Of a stretch of 64,000 nt of DNA, positions 35,003 through 43,788 are shown piece by piece. Source of the DNA: UBA3210 sp048359995. Lineage in GTDB: Bacteria; Bacillota_I; Bacilli_A; RFN20; CAG-449. Within the stretch, counting starts at the first letter, position 1; every line of letters starts with the position of its first letter. The notes beneath the pieces were generated by a model. The model saw only the letters and a program-made list of their open reading frames with translations. It ran no database searches and was not told where the DNA came from. The DNA is taken from positions 62,001-126,000 of the forward strand of contig DBGCPK010000008.1 in assembly GCA_048359995.1 (NCBI GenBank). Reading direction: 5' to 3'. The position numbers were made by a program, and so were the translations under genes.

Positions 35003-35580
35003 TCACCTAAAAAATCATCGTAGCGATCCATAAATTCTCTCCACGAAGGTAGATTTTCGTCTTTTGACGAAAGAATGATTTTCTCTTTTCCGCCGATTTC
35101 TTCGTACGGCCAGTCAATCGCCATATTCGGGTCATCATAACGGATACCGTCATCGTATTCACCATAAAACTTTTCGCCGCATTTGTACGATACGACGGAA
35201 TCTTCAAGGACAAGGTATCCATGACCGAATCCTTCCGGAATGAGAATTTCCACTCGATTTTCTCCGGTTAAATAGAATCCTTGCCATTTCATAAAAGTAG
35301 GCGAATCCTTTCTTAAATCGAGAATGACGTCAAAGACTTTCCCCGAAACGCAACGGACAAGTTTGGCCTGTTGCTTCACTCTTTGGAAATGCATCGCACG
35401 AATGACGCCTTTTTTCGAAATCGTGTAGAAAACTTCCGCCAAATCGTGGTTAATCCCATTGTTTTCGAAGATTTCTTTGGAGTAATCTTTCAAAAAACCA
35501 CCACGATTATCTTCCGCGAAAAACGGCGTTATTTTATAGGCGCCATCCAACTCTAATCGCTCGAAATTCCATTTTTGCAT
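34999..35580 (-). CDS. dTDP-4-dehydrorhamnose 3,5-epimerase-like cupin acting in a CDP-sugar pathway
   Basis: 193 residues, RmlC-type cupin. 'GVIRAMHFQ' carries the catalytic His, 'KLVRCVSGKVFDVILDLR' the barrel core with Asp, and 'IPEGFGHGYLVLEDSVVSYKCGEKFYGEYDDGIRYDDP' the second half. Diverged from the true rfbC at 55489-56034. Because it sits between the SDR and glycosyltransferases of the rfbF-rfbG set, its substrate is probably CDP-4-keto-6-deoxyglucose rather than the dTDP form; this is inference. Confidence 0.82.
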   Translation of the reverse strand: MQKWNFERLELDGAYKITPFFAEDNRGGFLKDYSKEIFENNGINHDLAEVFYTISKKGVIRAMHFQRVKQQAKLVRCVSGKVFDVILDLRKDSPTFMKWQGFYLTGENRVEILIPEGFGHGYLVLEDSVVSYKCGEKFYGEYDDGIRYDDPNMAIDWPYEEIGGKEKIILSSKDENLPSWREFMDRYDDFLGE

Positions 35581-35583
35581 TTC

Positions 35584-36498
35584 TCATTCCCCCTTTTTTC
35601 TGATATAATCGGCTGTCATCCTGATTCCATTAGAAAATGAAATCCGGTTTTTATATCCGGTGTCTTTCTCGACTTTTTTCAAATCAAACTGGGCGTAATC
35701 GATATCTTTTCCTCTAAACGGCAGATCTCCCAACCCGATCTCGGCCGTCGGATCCACAATATCTCTCATCTCTAAAAGGAATTCCCTTAATGGTCTTGGA
35801 TTTCCGGAACCGATATAATACCGGTTGAAAGCCTTTCCCTTTTCGGCAATGGCAATCATCGCGTGAATCGCATCGGTCAAATAGATAAAATCGTACATCT
35901 GATATCCGGAAGTAAACGAGCAGCGCTCTTTATTGATCATCTTTTTGATGGAGGTATAGATCATTCTGGACGACTTCTCGCCGACGCCGTAAATATTGGT
36001 TATGATCACCGGTATGAATTCGACCTGATTGATTTTAGCGACAGTTTCCCCCATTAAATGCGCTGCCAGTTTGCCTGTTCCGTAAATGTACCCTCCCGTA
36101 GGTTCAATCCCGTCCGATTGCAGATACTCATAAGTTTCCATTTCATTGATGGAAGAGGCGTATATCATTCGTCTGCATCCTAACTCCCGGCAAAGCACGA
36201 CGTAATCGCAAGACGTTCGTACATTGTTCAATTGCGTATGGTAATCCGCGCGGAGAGGACCGGAAGTCCCTGTCCAAGCAAGATGAAAGAAGCACTCGAA
36301 TTCTCCCGCTCCGATCGCGTCTTTCAACGACAGCGTTTCCTGATCGGATACGTTAACGCATCGGACATTCCCGGAATTTACCAGTTCGTCATCGAAACGA
36401 ATATCCAGCGCCACTACAAAGTAATTCTTTTCTAAAAGAAGCCGCACCAACGTTTTACCGATAAACCCGTTGGCACCCGTAACAATTGCCTTTTTCAT
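35584..36498 (-). CDS. NAD-dependent epimerase/dehydratase (SDR), probable CDP-sugar 4-reductase or epimerase
   Basis: 304 residues from the ATG at 36498 (MKKAIVTGA), 8 bp after rfbG; in-frame starts further upstream lie inside rfbG. NAD motif 'TGANGFIGKT' near residue 8; catalytic 'YASSINEM' and 'YIYGTGKLAAH' (YxxxK). 'ITNIYGVGEKSSRMIY' is typical of NDP-4-keto-sugar reductases. Following rfbF and rfbG, it would reduce CDP-4-keto-6-deoxyhexose to a CDP-6-deoxyhexose. Exact stereochemistry cannot be told. Confidence 0.78.
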   Translation of the reverse strand: MKKAIVTGANGFIGKTLVRLLLEKNYFVVALDIRFDDELVNSGNVRCVNVSDQETLSLKDAIGAGEFECFFHLAWTGTSGPLRADYHTQLNNVRTSCDYVVLCRELGCRRMIYASSINEMETYEYLQSDGIEPTGGYIYGTGKLAAHLMGETVAKINQVEFIPVIITNIYGVGEKSSRMIYTSIKKMINKERCSFTSGYQMYDFIYLTDAIHAMIAIAEKGKAFNRYYIGSGNPRPLREFLLEMRDIVDPTAEIGLGDLPFRGKDIDYAQFDLKKVEKDTGYKNRISFSNGIRMTADYIRKKGE

Positions 36499-36506
36499 TT
36501 TCACAT

Positions 36507-37580
36507 TCAACTCTTTCTGCATAATTTGTCTAAAAATTCGTCGATTTCCCTTTCCATCTCTTCGGGAATCCGGTTTGGGCATTCAAAATACACTTTCGTC
36601 CACTCGACGATCTTTTCCATGCATTCGCCGATATGCCAACGAGGAACCCACCCGAAGACATCTTTAATTTTTTGATTGTTCAGTTTTAAAAACGCCGCTT
36701 CATGAGGTCCGCCGTCATGGAGATTGATCCACGAAGATCCTTTTCCCCAATATTGACAGAACATCGTCGCCAAATCACCGGTGTTTACGCAATCGCAGTC
36801 ATCCGGTCCCACATTGTAATACCCTTCGTATTTTCTCTCAGCGTATTGCTTTTCGACGATTTCCAAATAAATATACAGCGGTTCCAATACATGCTGATAA
36901 GGTCTTGTGGAATACGGGTTGCGCACGATGATCGGCTTAGATTGCTCGACCGCTCGGATGCAGTCGGGAATGATACGATCCGTCGCAAAATCTCCGCCTC
37001 CGATCACATTGCCCGCTCGCGCCGTCGATATCGCGCATCTTCCATCCTGAAAGAAGGATTTACGATAACTATGGGTAACCAATTCCGAGCAAGACTTGGA
37101 ATTCGAATAAGGATCATATCCGTCCAAAGGTTCGTCTTCGCCGAAAGGGTGATCCGGAAGATCGTCATTCCGATAAACCTTATCCGTCGTTACATTCAGA
37201 AAACTTTTCACGCATGGATGAATCCTCACGCATTCGAGAATGTTGACCGTACCGAGCACGTTGGTTTCGTACGTGTATTTAGGCATCTTGTAGGAATCTC
37301 TGACCAATGGCTGTGCCGCGAGATGAAACACGCATTCGGGCTGATAACGATCGAAAACTTCGTTCAGCGCATGAAAATCGCGGATATCTCCGATAATGGA
37401 GATCATTTGGTTCTCGATGCCGGATAAAGCAAAAAGATTCGGATCCGTCGGAGGATTCAAGGCATATCCGACCACTTTCGCCCCCGCGCTCAAAAGCATT
37501 TTAGAGAGCCAGGTTCCTTTAAATCCGGTATGTCCCGTCACAAGCACTGTCTTGTTTTTATAAAAATCCAGATTCAGCAT
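36507..37580 (-). CDS. rfbG: CDP-glucose 4,6-dehydratase
   Basis: A 357-residue SDR. 'TGHTGFKGTWLSKMLL' is the NAD motif in the form found in RfbG/DdhB, followed by 'VFHLAAQPLVRDSY', 'NVTTDKVY' and 'YSNSKSCSE' (YxxxK). 'ARAGNVIGGGDFATDRIIPDCIRA' and 'RPYQHVLEPLYIYL' are diagnostic of CDP-glucose 4,6-dehydratases. It directly abuts rfbF (no gap). Confidence 0.93.
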   Translation of the reverse strand: MLNLDFYKNKTVLVTGHTGFKGTWLSKMLLSAGAKVVGYALNPPTDPNLFALSGIENQMISIIGDIRDFHALNEVFDRYQPECVFHLAAQPLVRDSYKMPKYTYETNVLGTVNILECVRIHPCVKSFLNVTTDKVYRNDDLPDHPFGEDEPLDGYDPYSNSKSCSELVTHSYRKSFFQDGRCAISTARAGNVIGGGDFATDRIIPDCIRAVEQSKPIIVRNPYSTRPYQHVLEPLYIYLEIVEKQYAERKYEGYYNVGPDDCDCVNTGDLATMFCQYWGKGSSWINLHDGGPHEAAFLKLNNQKIKDVFGWVPRWHIGECMEKIVEWTKVYFECPNRIPEEMEREIDEFLDKLCRKS

Positions 37581-38357
37581 TTATCTTTCCCATACCTTCC
37601 AAGGTGCTTTTCCGGTCGCATCCAATTTTTCCAATTTTTCTTTTTCCCGCATTGTATCCATACACTGCCAGAATCCCCGATGAACGTATGAATTCAACTG
37701 ACCTTGTTCCGCCAGTTTTTGAAGAACGTCTTTTTCAAGAACCGTATCTTTTCCGCGACACATCTCCAAAACCTGCGGTTCGATGACCATAAATCCGATA
37801 TTGATCACGTCGCCGTCCAGTTCGGATTTTTCGCGGAATGATTTGACCGTACCATCTTCACCGATATCCACCACGCCTTTGCTTTGACCAAAATTGTAGA
37901 CGCATATAGTGGCAAGTTTCCCCGATTTTCTGTGACACGCGATCACTGCGTTGATGTCGATGTCACCGACGGCGTCACCGTAAGTCAAAAGAAACGCGTC
38001 TTCACCGATATACGATCGCGCGCGATCCAAACGTCCACCTGTCTGTGTATGTAATCCGGTATCCGCGACAGTCACTTTCCAATTGAATTTCGGCGCTTTC
38101 AAAACGTGTCTTTCGCCCGTTTCGAAATCAAACACGATATCATTCGTATACATGTCGAAATGAGCGAAATACTCCTTGATGATAGCTTGTTTGTAACCTG
38201 CGCAGATGACAAATTCGTTGAACCCCTGCGTGGCATAAATCCGCATAATGTGCACCAATATCGGATATTTGCCGATTTCAACCATCGGTTTCGGTTTCAA
38301 GTGCGACTCTTCCGAGATTCTTGTTCCCAATCCTCCCGCCAAAATAACAACTTTCAT
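37581..38357 (-). CDS. rfbF: Glucose-1-phosphate cytidylyltransferase
   Basis: 258 residues making CDP-glucose from CTP and glucose-1-phosphate. The signature is 'AGGLGTRISEESHLKPKPMVEIG' (residues 6-28), then 'ILVHIMRIYATQGFNEFVICAGYK' and 'FLLTYGDAVGDIDI' (DxxGD). Length and motifs fit RfbF/DdhA closely. The start follows AAGGAG. Confidence 0.95.
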   Translation of the reverse strand: MKVVILAGGLGTRISEESHLKPKPMVEIGKYPILVHIMRIYATQGFNEFVICAGYKQAIIKEYFAHFDMYTNDIVFDFETGERHVLKAPKFNWKVTVADTGLHTQTGGRLDRARSYIGEDAFLLTYGDAVGDIDINAVIACHRKSGKLATICVYNFGQSKGVVDIGEDGTVKSFREKSELDGDVINIGFMVIEPQVLEMCRGKDTVLEKDVLQKLAEQGQLNSYVHRGFWQCMDTMREKEKLEKLDATGKAPWKVWER

Positions 38358-38382
38358 AGTGATCTTCTCCTTTTCTTCACGA

Positions 38383-39210
38383 TCATTCTCCGGTGTGATC
38401 CGTCAGAACAAACCCGATCGCTTTCATCAAAAGTTTGAAATCCAGCCTCAAACTTCGATGCTCAATGTACTCAATGTCCATTTTGACCCATTCGTCAAAA
38501 GGCATATCGTTTCTGTTTTTATGAATCTGCCATGTGCAGATCAGTCCGCCTTTGACATCCAAACGATGTCTTTGATAGGAATCGTATAAAAACACTTCGT
38601 TCGGAATGGGAGGTCGAGGTCCGACGACGCTCATCTTTCCGCAAAAAACATCCCATATCTGCGGAAGTTCGTCCAGCGAAGTCTTTCGCAAAAATTTTCC
38701 GAATCGGGTAATTCTCGGATCATCCGCGAGTTTGAAAGCGGGGCCGTCCATTTCGTTGATTCCACATTTTATCAATTGACGCCGCATCGCTTCCGCTCCG
38801 GGACACATCGAGCGAATTTTGTGTAGCTTGAATATCTTTCCGTCTTTTCCGCACCGGTCACTGGTATAAATCGGTCCATGAATCGTCGGATCCTTCCGAC
38901 CGGTCGGATTTTTCTTCAGTTTGCAATTATATCGTTTCCCGTTTTTTGAAAAATAATTTCCATCGATCGCTTCCGTGATTTCAAGTTCATAACTTTTCGC
39001 GCCGAAATCTTCTACATACTTGATGAACATCAACAATAAAATCAACCAACCGAAGCATAACAAAAATAATCCGGAAGAGAGGATATCGAATGCCCGTTTG
39101 ACGAAACGATAAAAAGCTCCTCCGCCTATTTTTATTTCAACTTGTTCTTTTTGCTCAGGTTCCGCGACTGCAATCGAGCCGTATTTTTCCGTGATCATTT
39201 CTTCGTTCAT
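38383..39210 (-). CDS. Priming sugar transferase with an insertion before the catalytic core
   Basis: 275 residues, bacterial sugar transferase family. One membrane segment lies near residues 43-65. The usual 'GPxxxxxxRxG' element (here 'GPIYTSDRCGKDGKIFKLHKIRSM') follows only after about 45 extra residues (around 'YELEITEAIDGNYFSKNG'). The core motifs 'DPRITRFGKFLRKTSLDELPQIWDV' and 'VVGPRPPIPNEV' are complete. It is the first gene of the 12-gene operon; it probably primes that operon's repeat unit. Ribosome binding site (AGAAG) is weak. Confidence 0.87.
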   Translation of the reverse strand: MNEEMITEKYGSIAVAEPEQKEQVEIKIGGGAFYRFVKRAFDILSSGLFLLCFGWLILLLMFIKYVEDFGAKSYELEITEAIDGNYFSKNGKRYNCKLKKNPTGRKDPTIHGPIYTSDRCGKDGKIFKLHKIRSMCPGAEAMRRQLIKCGINEMDGPAFKLADDPRITRFGKFLRKTSLDELPQIWDVFCGKMSVVGPRPPIPNEVFLYDSYQRHRLDVKGGLICTWQIHKNRNDMPFDEWVKMDIEYIEHRSLRLDFKLLMKAIGFVLTDHTGE

Positions 39211-39598
39211 AGATATTTACTTCTAAAAAGACGCTGATGCCTAAATAGAGAGTGTTTATATTTCCTCCTAAATCCGATTTGACTGAGGGGCCCGTTTTTG
39301 TAAGTTGATTTTTACGGAACGAAAACGATGAAAGTAATTCACGCTTTTTCCAAAAAGAATCGATTACATTTAACTAAATCCCACTCCGTTCATACTCCGC
39401 CTTCCGACAGAGCAATGAAACTAATAATAGACATATATTAAATTATACACTATCTATTAGCAATTTACTTATAACAAAAAAAGGTACTATAATCAACTTA
39501 AAAATGTTCTACTGAGGTTAAAAAAGTGAAAAAAAGTCAAAACCGAAAAATTACCGGCTTTCGAAATAAGAATTCCAGAAAGTCATTTCGTCGGAGTT
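39211..39598 (-). promoter_or_regulatory. Long leader and promoter region of the 12-gene operon
   Basis: No gene in these 388 bp. Minus-strand promoter candidates: TTGATT (39496-39491), 17 bp, TATAAG (39473-39468); and a TATAAT at 39447-39442 without a clear -35. Either gives an untranslated leader of over 200 nt. The leader holds small hairpins (for example CTTTTTGG/CCAAAAAG near 39345-39358) but no riboswitch I recognise. A weak hairpin with G.U pairs near 39540-39565 may terminate glf. Confidence 0.5.
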
Positions 39599-40705
39599 TT
39601 ATTTACGGAATTCTTTCCGGCAATCTTCCAAACAAGTCTTGATGATTTGATCCATATTGTAATACCGATATTGTCCCAGGCGACCGCCGAAAAGCACGTT
39701 CCGATCTTGTTTGGACCGATCGATGTATCGGTTAAGCAAAGCCATGTTTTTTTCGTCGTTGACAGGGTAATAAGGCTCTTTCGTTTCATCCCATGCCGTA
39801 GAGAACTCTTTGGAAATAAGCGTAAATCCCGTCCGACTGCCTTCGAAATGTTTATGCTCTATGATTCTCGTCCATGGCGTCTCCCGATCGGTATAGTTTA
39901 CGACCGCGTTTCCCTGATACGATTCGATTTCATATCGTTCCGTTTTAAACTCAACCGTACGATATTCCAATTTTCCAAAAGAATAACCATAAAACTCGTC
40001 AATCGGTCCAGTATAAACGATTTTATCCGCAAGCGCATTGAATTCTTCTCTGTGATCCAAATAATTGACATTCAGGCGCACTTCTGTTCCTTCCAGAAAA
40101 TTTTCGATCCATTTCGTATACCCTCCGATAGGAATTCCTTGATAGACATCGTCAAAATAATTGTTATCGTAGGTCATGCGGAGAGGAACGCGTCGAATGA
40201 TGAAACTCGGAAGATCCTTGCAATCCCGACCCCATTGTTTTTCCGTATACCCTTTGATCAGTTTTTCGTAGATATCTTTGCCCGCGAGCGTTAAGGCTTG
40301 CTCTTCCAGATTCTTCGGTTCGCTGTAAAAAATCCGCGTCTCTTCGATTTTTTTCAAAGCCTGTTCGGGTGTTGTGACTCCCCATAGGGCATAGAAAGTA
40401 TTCATATTGAACGGCAGATTGTATATCTTTCCTTTGTAATTGGCTATCGGAGAATTGACGAAAGGTTTAAAAGGAATCAAGGCGTTAACGTAATTCCATA
40501 TCGCGGAATCCGATGTGTGAAAAATATGCGCACCATAAACATGGACATTAATTCCATCGACGTTTTCCGTATAGATATTTCCGCCGATATGACTTCTTTT
40601 TTCGATGACAAGACAAGTTTTTCCGTTTTTCCTCGCTTCATGAGCGAAAGTCGCGCCGTAAAGTCCGGCTCCAACCACCAAATAATCATATTTTTTCATT
40701 CCCAT
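39599..40705 (-). CDS. glf: UDP-galactopyranose mutase
   Basis: A 368-residue FAD enzyme that converts UDP-Galp to UDP-Galf. FAD-binding 'VVGAGLYGATFAHEA' at residues 10-24, 'EKRSHIGGNIYTE', 'YGAHIFHTSD' and 'PFNMNTFYALWGV' match Glf. C-terminal 'YPVNDEKNMALLNRY' and 'FGGRLGQYRYYNMDQII' are conserved FAD/substrate segments. It follows AGGAGGAG and is monocistronic. Galactofuranose is therefore likely in a surface polymer. No galE lies in the window. Confidence 0.95.
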   Translation of the reverse strand: MGMKKYDYLVVGAGLYGATFAHEARKNGKTCLVIEKRSHIGGNIYTENVDGINVHVYGAHIFHTSDSAIWNYVNALIPFKPFVNSPIANYKGKIYNLPFNMNTFYALWGVTTPEQALKKIEETRIFYSEPKNLEEQALTLAGKDIYEKLIKGYTEKQWGRDCKDLPSFIIRRVPLRMTYDNNYFDDVYQGIPIGGYTKWIENFLEGTEVRLNVNYLDHREEFNALADKIVYTGPIDEFYGYSFGKLEYRTVEFKTERYEIESYQGNAVVNYTDRETPWTRIIEHKHFEGSRTGFTLISKEFSTAWDETKEPYYPVNDEKNMALLNRYIDRSKQDRNVLFGGRLGQYRYYNMDQIIKTCLEDCRKEFRK

Positions 40706-40771
40706 TTACTCCTCCTATGATTTTCTCGCTTTCAAAGCCGTCAAACCATTCACCGTTTCATAACTTCTTTT

Positions 40772-40800
40772 AGAATAGCATATCAATTTTTTAATTTCAA
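40772..40800 (-). promoter_or_regulatory. Promoter of glf
   Basis: Minus strand: -35 TTGAAA (40800-40795), 17 bp, -10 TATTCT (40777-40772), then AAAA. The same hexamers and spacing occur at the rhamnose operon promoter (58063-58091). Confidence 0.7.
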
Positions 40801-40851
40801 ACATAAAGCTACCTGTCCGATCCGATTCGCATATCCGATCTCTTTCAAGTA

Positions 40852-40892
40852 CAAAAAAAAACGAAGAATAAACTTTTCCGGAATATTCCCCG
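40852..40892 (-). terminator. Terminator of the sigma/anti-sigma/lipoprotein operon
   Basis: A 9-bp stem with two G.U pairs (TATTCCCCG at 40884-40892 and CGAAGAATA at 40862-40870 on the plus strand), followed on the minus strand by nine T. Confidence 0.75.
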
Positions 40893-40902
40893 TTTTTTTC
40901 GG

Positions 40903-41787
40903 TTAAATCTCTTTGTTGTCGACGACTTCTTCGAATGTCACCGCGATAGTTTCTTCCGTTTCCGTCAAAACTTTCTTAAACAAAAGTTTTTCGCTTTCCT
41001 CGCCGCTTACCTTTACTTCGATAAACTCCTCGCCGTTTTCCGTAAACGTTTCGAATTTATACTTGACCCCGTCCAGTTTCACTTTGATTTCGTTTTCGAC
41101 TTTCTCGTTTTCACTCTCTTTTTCGAAGGAAAAAGCGTAAGTTGTCACCGAGTTTTCCACGATTTCATAGGCGAATTCCTCTTCATACTCATCCGTTTCT
41201 CTGGAAATCTCCTGCTTGACTTTGATGTAAGACCGCGTATTTCCCTTTTCCGTGAAGATCTTCAATTGCATCTCTTCTTCCTCTTCGTCGGTCTCCGTTT
41301 CTTTTTCAACCGATCCGACAAAATCGAATTCCGTTTCGCCGGCGACGGCAACTCCGGAAAGTTTGGCTTCGGTCTCCGTTTCGTCCTCGTCTGCCTTTTC
41401 TTTCGTCTTTACGATATTGTAATACAGAGTGTATTTTGAAAGCGAATCGGTCAGATCCTTGAACGAAATCTCCTGTTTGTAATCGTATTCTTCCCGATCG
41501 GATTCTACCATTTCGTTGGAGAAATCCGCGTCGTTTTTCAAAATCAAATCGACCGAAGGCAGCATTTCCTCGATGCTCGATTTCGTACTTTCGCTGATTT
41601 TCATTTTTCTTCCGTCGTTCCGATGATTGAAAATCAAACTGAGCGAAGTCGCGCTTTGATACGCCAAGGTATCCGCGTTCCGATTGACGATCGCCTCCGT
41701 TCCGTTTTGATCTTTTTGAATTTTTCCGCAGGAGAATAACGACAACGATATTCCGATTCCTCCGGCAATAACCAATAATTTTTTCAT
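40903..41787 (-). CDS. Acidic lipoprotein, paralogous to the anti-sigma ectodomain
   Basis: 294 residues. A type II signal peptide with lipobox LFSC (Cys20) predicts a membrane-anchored extracellular protein. The mature part is very rich in Glu/Asp and predicted beta-strands. It resembles the ectodomain of the neighbouring anti-sigma protein: both have a strand, an acidic run ('EKETETDEEEEEMQLKI' here, 'REQETDDDETEIEMEIEL' there), then 'KVKQEISRETDEYEEEFAYE' versus 'IIIEQEIENDQREYVYSCYR'. No family name is offered. Possibly an extracellular signal partner of the ECF system. Confidence 0.75.
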   Translation of the reverse strand: MKKLLVIAGGIGISLSLFSCGKIQKDQNGTEAIVNRNADTLAYQSATSLSLIFNHRNDGRKMKISESTKSSIEEMLPSVDLILKNDADFSNEMVESDREEYDYKQEISFKDLTDSLSKYTLYYNIVKTKEKADEDETETEAKLSGVAVAGETEFDFVGSVEKETETDEEEEEMQLKIFTEKGNTRSYIKVKQEISRETDEYEEEFAYEIVENSVTTYAFSFEKESENEKVENEIKVKLDGVKYKFETFTENGEEFIEVKVSGEESEKLLFKKVLTETEETIAVTFEEVVDNKEI

Positions 41788-41970
41788 TTATCTTTTTTCC
41801 TTTCTGCCTTAAATACGTCGAAGAATTGGATTTTATTGGAATTTTTTTATTTTTTTATTTCGAAAAATCGACTTTTCGACAAACCCGCAAAATTGTTTCT
41901 TTCGAGTCCCGACCGCGCGAAAACATCTATCCGCCCCGCGTTCTTCCTTTTTCGAAAAAAGCGACTCTTT

Positions 41971-43002
41971 TTACAATATGATTTCGATACCCGTGTCCGA
42001 ATCCGTATACACGCGGGAATCCTCTTCGATAACCAAGGAAAGCGTCCCCTTGAAATCGAGGTAATGATACGACGAAACGACGGTTTCATCTTCTTCTTTG
42101 GTAACGTTTTTAAATTGATATTCGCGGTCGTTTTTCAGAATTTCCATCTCGCATTTCGAAAATCTGTCCTTGCCTTTTTCTATCGCGATTTTTTCTTCGT
42201 AAAGCAATTCTTCCCTGCGATAACAGGAATAAACGTATTCCCGCTGATCGTTTTCGATCTCCTGTTCGATGATGATTTTTCGTTCGTCGGAAAGTTCGAT
42301 TTCCATCTCGATTTCGGTTTCGTCATCGTCCGTTTCCTGCTCGCGGTGCAAAGTGACATTCCAAGAATCGTCTTTCCCGAAATATATTTCTCCTTTGTAC
42401 TCGACTTCGATCTCGTCGTCATCTTCATCTTCAAACGAAATGTCGTTCAAAAAGCAATATTCCCGATCGGAATTGTAAATCGTCATTCGGTATTTGTAAT
42501 TCCCGTGATTTCCTTGAAAATGCCCTTCTTCGATCTGATTTTCGACGTCGATGCCGTCGGTCAGCAACTGATTCAAGGTGGAGTACGAGGCGTCGAAGGT
42601 TTGGCATACTTCTTTAAAATACGAATCGGTGATTTGATAAGAACGTAGCATCTTCACAGGAGAAGAAAAATTCTCGACGAGATCCAAAGAAGAGAAAATC
42701 TGAAATGCCGTCTGACTTCGCGTTCCTCCGCGAACGTCTTCCTGAGGGTGAATCACTTTCGGCTGATTCGACGGACGGGACAAAGCATTCATCACGATCA
42801 TCATAGAGACTGCGCAGGCGCAACAGGAAGCGCAAAGGGGAAGTAACACCCGCCATGGAGATTTTTTGTGCTTTTTCGGTTGTTCTTGTCTCCGGTAATA
42901 GGTATTCAGAATATCCTGAGAGGTCGTCCGGATTTCGTATTTTTCCGAAGCTTCTTTGAGGTCGGAAATCCATTTATCTTCGCTTTTCACCGTTCTTCCC
43001 AT
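41971..43002 (-). CDS. Probable membrane anti-sigma factor with acidic extracellular domain
   Basis: 343 residues. A short cytoplasmic N-terminal part (1-48, 'SEDKWISDLKEASEKYEIRTTSQDIL') could bind the sigma factor. One transmembrane helix follows, about 50-73, with four Cys clustered ('CASCCACAV'). A 270-residue extracellular domain, strongly acidic, lies after it. No zinc-binding HxxxCxxC anti-sigma motif was found. It overlaps the ECF sigma gene by 16 bp, the classic sigma/anti-sigma arrangement. The function is inferred from this position and topology. Confidence 0.75.
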   Translation of the reverse strand: MGRTVKSEDKWISDLKEASEKYEIRTTSQDILNTYYRRQEQPKKHKKSPWRVLLPLCASCCACAVSMMIVMNALSRPSNQPKVIHPQEDVRGGTRSQTAFQIFSSLDLVENFSSPVKMLRSYQITDSYFKEVCQTFDASYSTLNQLLTDGIDVENQIEEGHFQGNHGNYKYRMTIYNSDREYCFLNDISFEDEDDDEIEVEYKGEIYFGKDDSWNVTLHREQETDDDETEIEMEIELSDERKIIIEQEIENDQREYVYSCYRREELLYEEKIAIEKGKDRFSKCEMEILKNDREYQFKNVTKEEDETVVSSYHYLDFKGTLSLVIEEDSRVYTDSDTGIEIIL

Positions 43003-43496
43003 CCTTTCTTCAATTTTTTAATCGCACGATTGTATGCCCACGTAATCGTGCCCAATGGTTTCTTTTTCAATCGGGCGATTTCTTTATGCGTCATCGAATT
43101 GACGACATGAAGTATTACGATTTCAAATTCCTTTTCATTCAGAATGCTTTTGCACTTTTCGAAGACGTCGAATTCGATCCTGCTGTCTTCGGTTGCATAT
43201 TCGCGATCGTTTTCGACGCTTTCCCAATCCGCCTCTTTTTTTCTTTTCTTGATTTCGTCTAACGCGATATTCCGCGAAATGACGAAGAGATATCCCAGAA
43301 CGTTCTTCTTCTCGTCCAGTTCGGCGATTTTTTCCAAAAAGCGGACGTAAGTCTCCTGCAACACGTCTTCGCTAAGCGCATAATCCCGTACATAGGAAAA
43401 GATATTGTAGAAAACCGCCTTACGCGTTTCCTGATAAAAGGAGTCGAAATGAGACATATTGCCTCGTTGCATTTCGCTGATCCATGCCGTCGTCAT
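42987..43496 (-). CDS. ECF-type RNA polymerase sigma factor
   Basis: 169 residues. Region 2 runs about 15-85 ('FYQETRKAVFYNIFSYVRDYALSEDVLQETYVRFLEKI', with the 'EDVLQETY' 2.2 motif). Region 4 covers about 112-165 ('ILNEKEFEIVILHVVNSMTHKEIARLKKKPLGTITWAYNRAIKKLK'). No region 3, as in ECF sigmas. It follows AAAGGA. First gene of a sigma/anti-sigma/lipoprotein operon, likely self-activating. The operon sits within the polysaccharide genes, so envelope control is a reasonable guess. Confidence 0.93.
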   Translation of the reverse strand: MTTAWISEMQRGNMSHFDSFYQETRKAVFYNIFSYVRDYALSEDVLQETYVRFLEKIAELDEKKNVLGYLFVISRNIALDEIKKRKKEADWESVENDREYATEDSRIEFDVFEKCKSILNEKEFEIVILHVVNSMTHKEIARLKKKPLGTITWAYNRAIKKLKKGWEER

Positions 43497-43738
43497 TCTG
43501 ATGTCCTTTCACTATCAATACGATGCAATCCGTTTTTTTATTGGAAAAAATTGAAAAATCGCTTCGTTTGCTCTTTCATTATATATGATTTTTTCGCAAT
43601 TCTCAAAAAATCGCCTCGAAAAAACGATAAATCGAATCATTCTCTTTTCATCGCAAATTTTTCAACACGAAGCGGAGATTCTTCCGATTCCCGAACGGAA
43701 AACAAAAAGGATTTATTCTTCATATCTCTCTTAAAATG

Positions 43739-43767
43739 TTATCATCGGCAAAAAAATATGATAAAAT
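43739..43767 (+). promoter_or_regulatory. Promoter of the licD-tarI-tarJ-wzy operon
   Basis: -35-like TTATCA (43739-43744), 17 bp, -10 TAAAAT (43762-43767), 21 bp before the licD ATG. Confidence 0.5.
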
Positions 43768-43788
43768 AAGCAAAGACAGGTGAAAACA

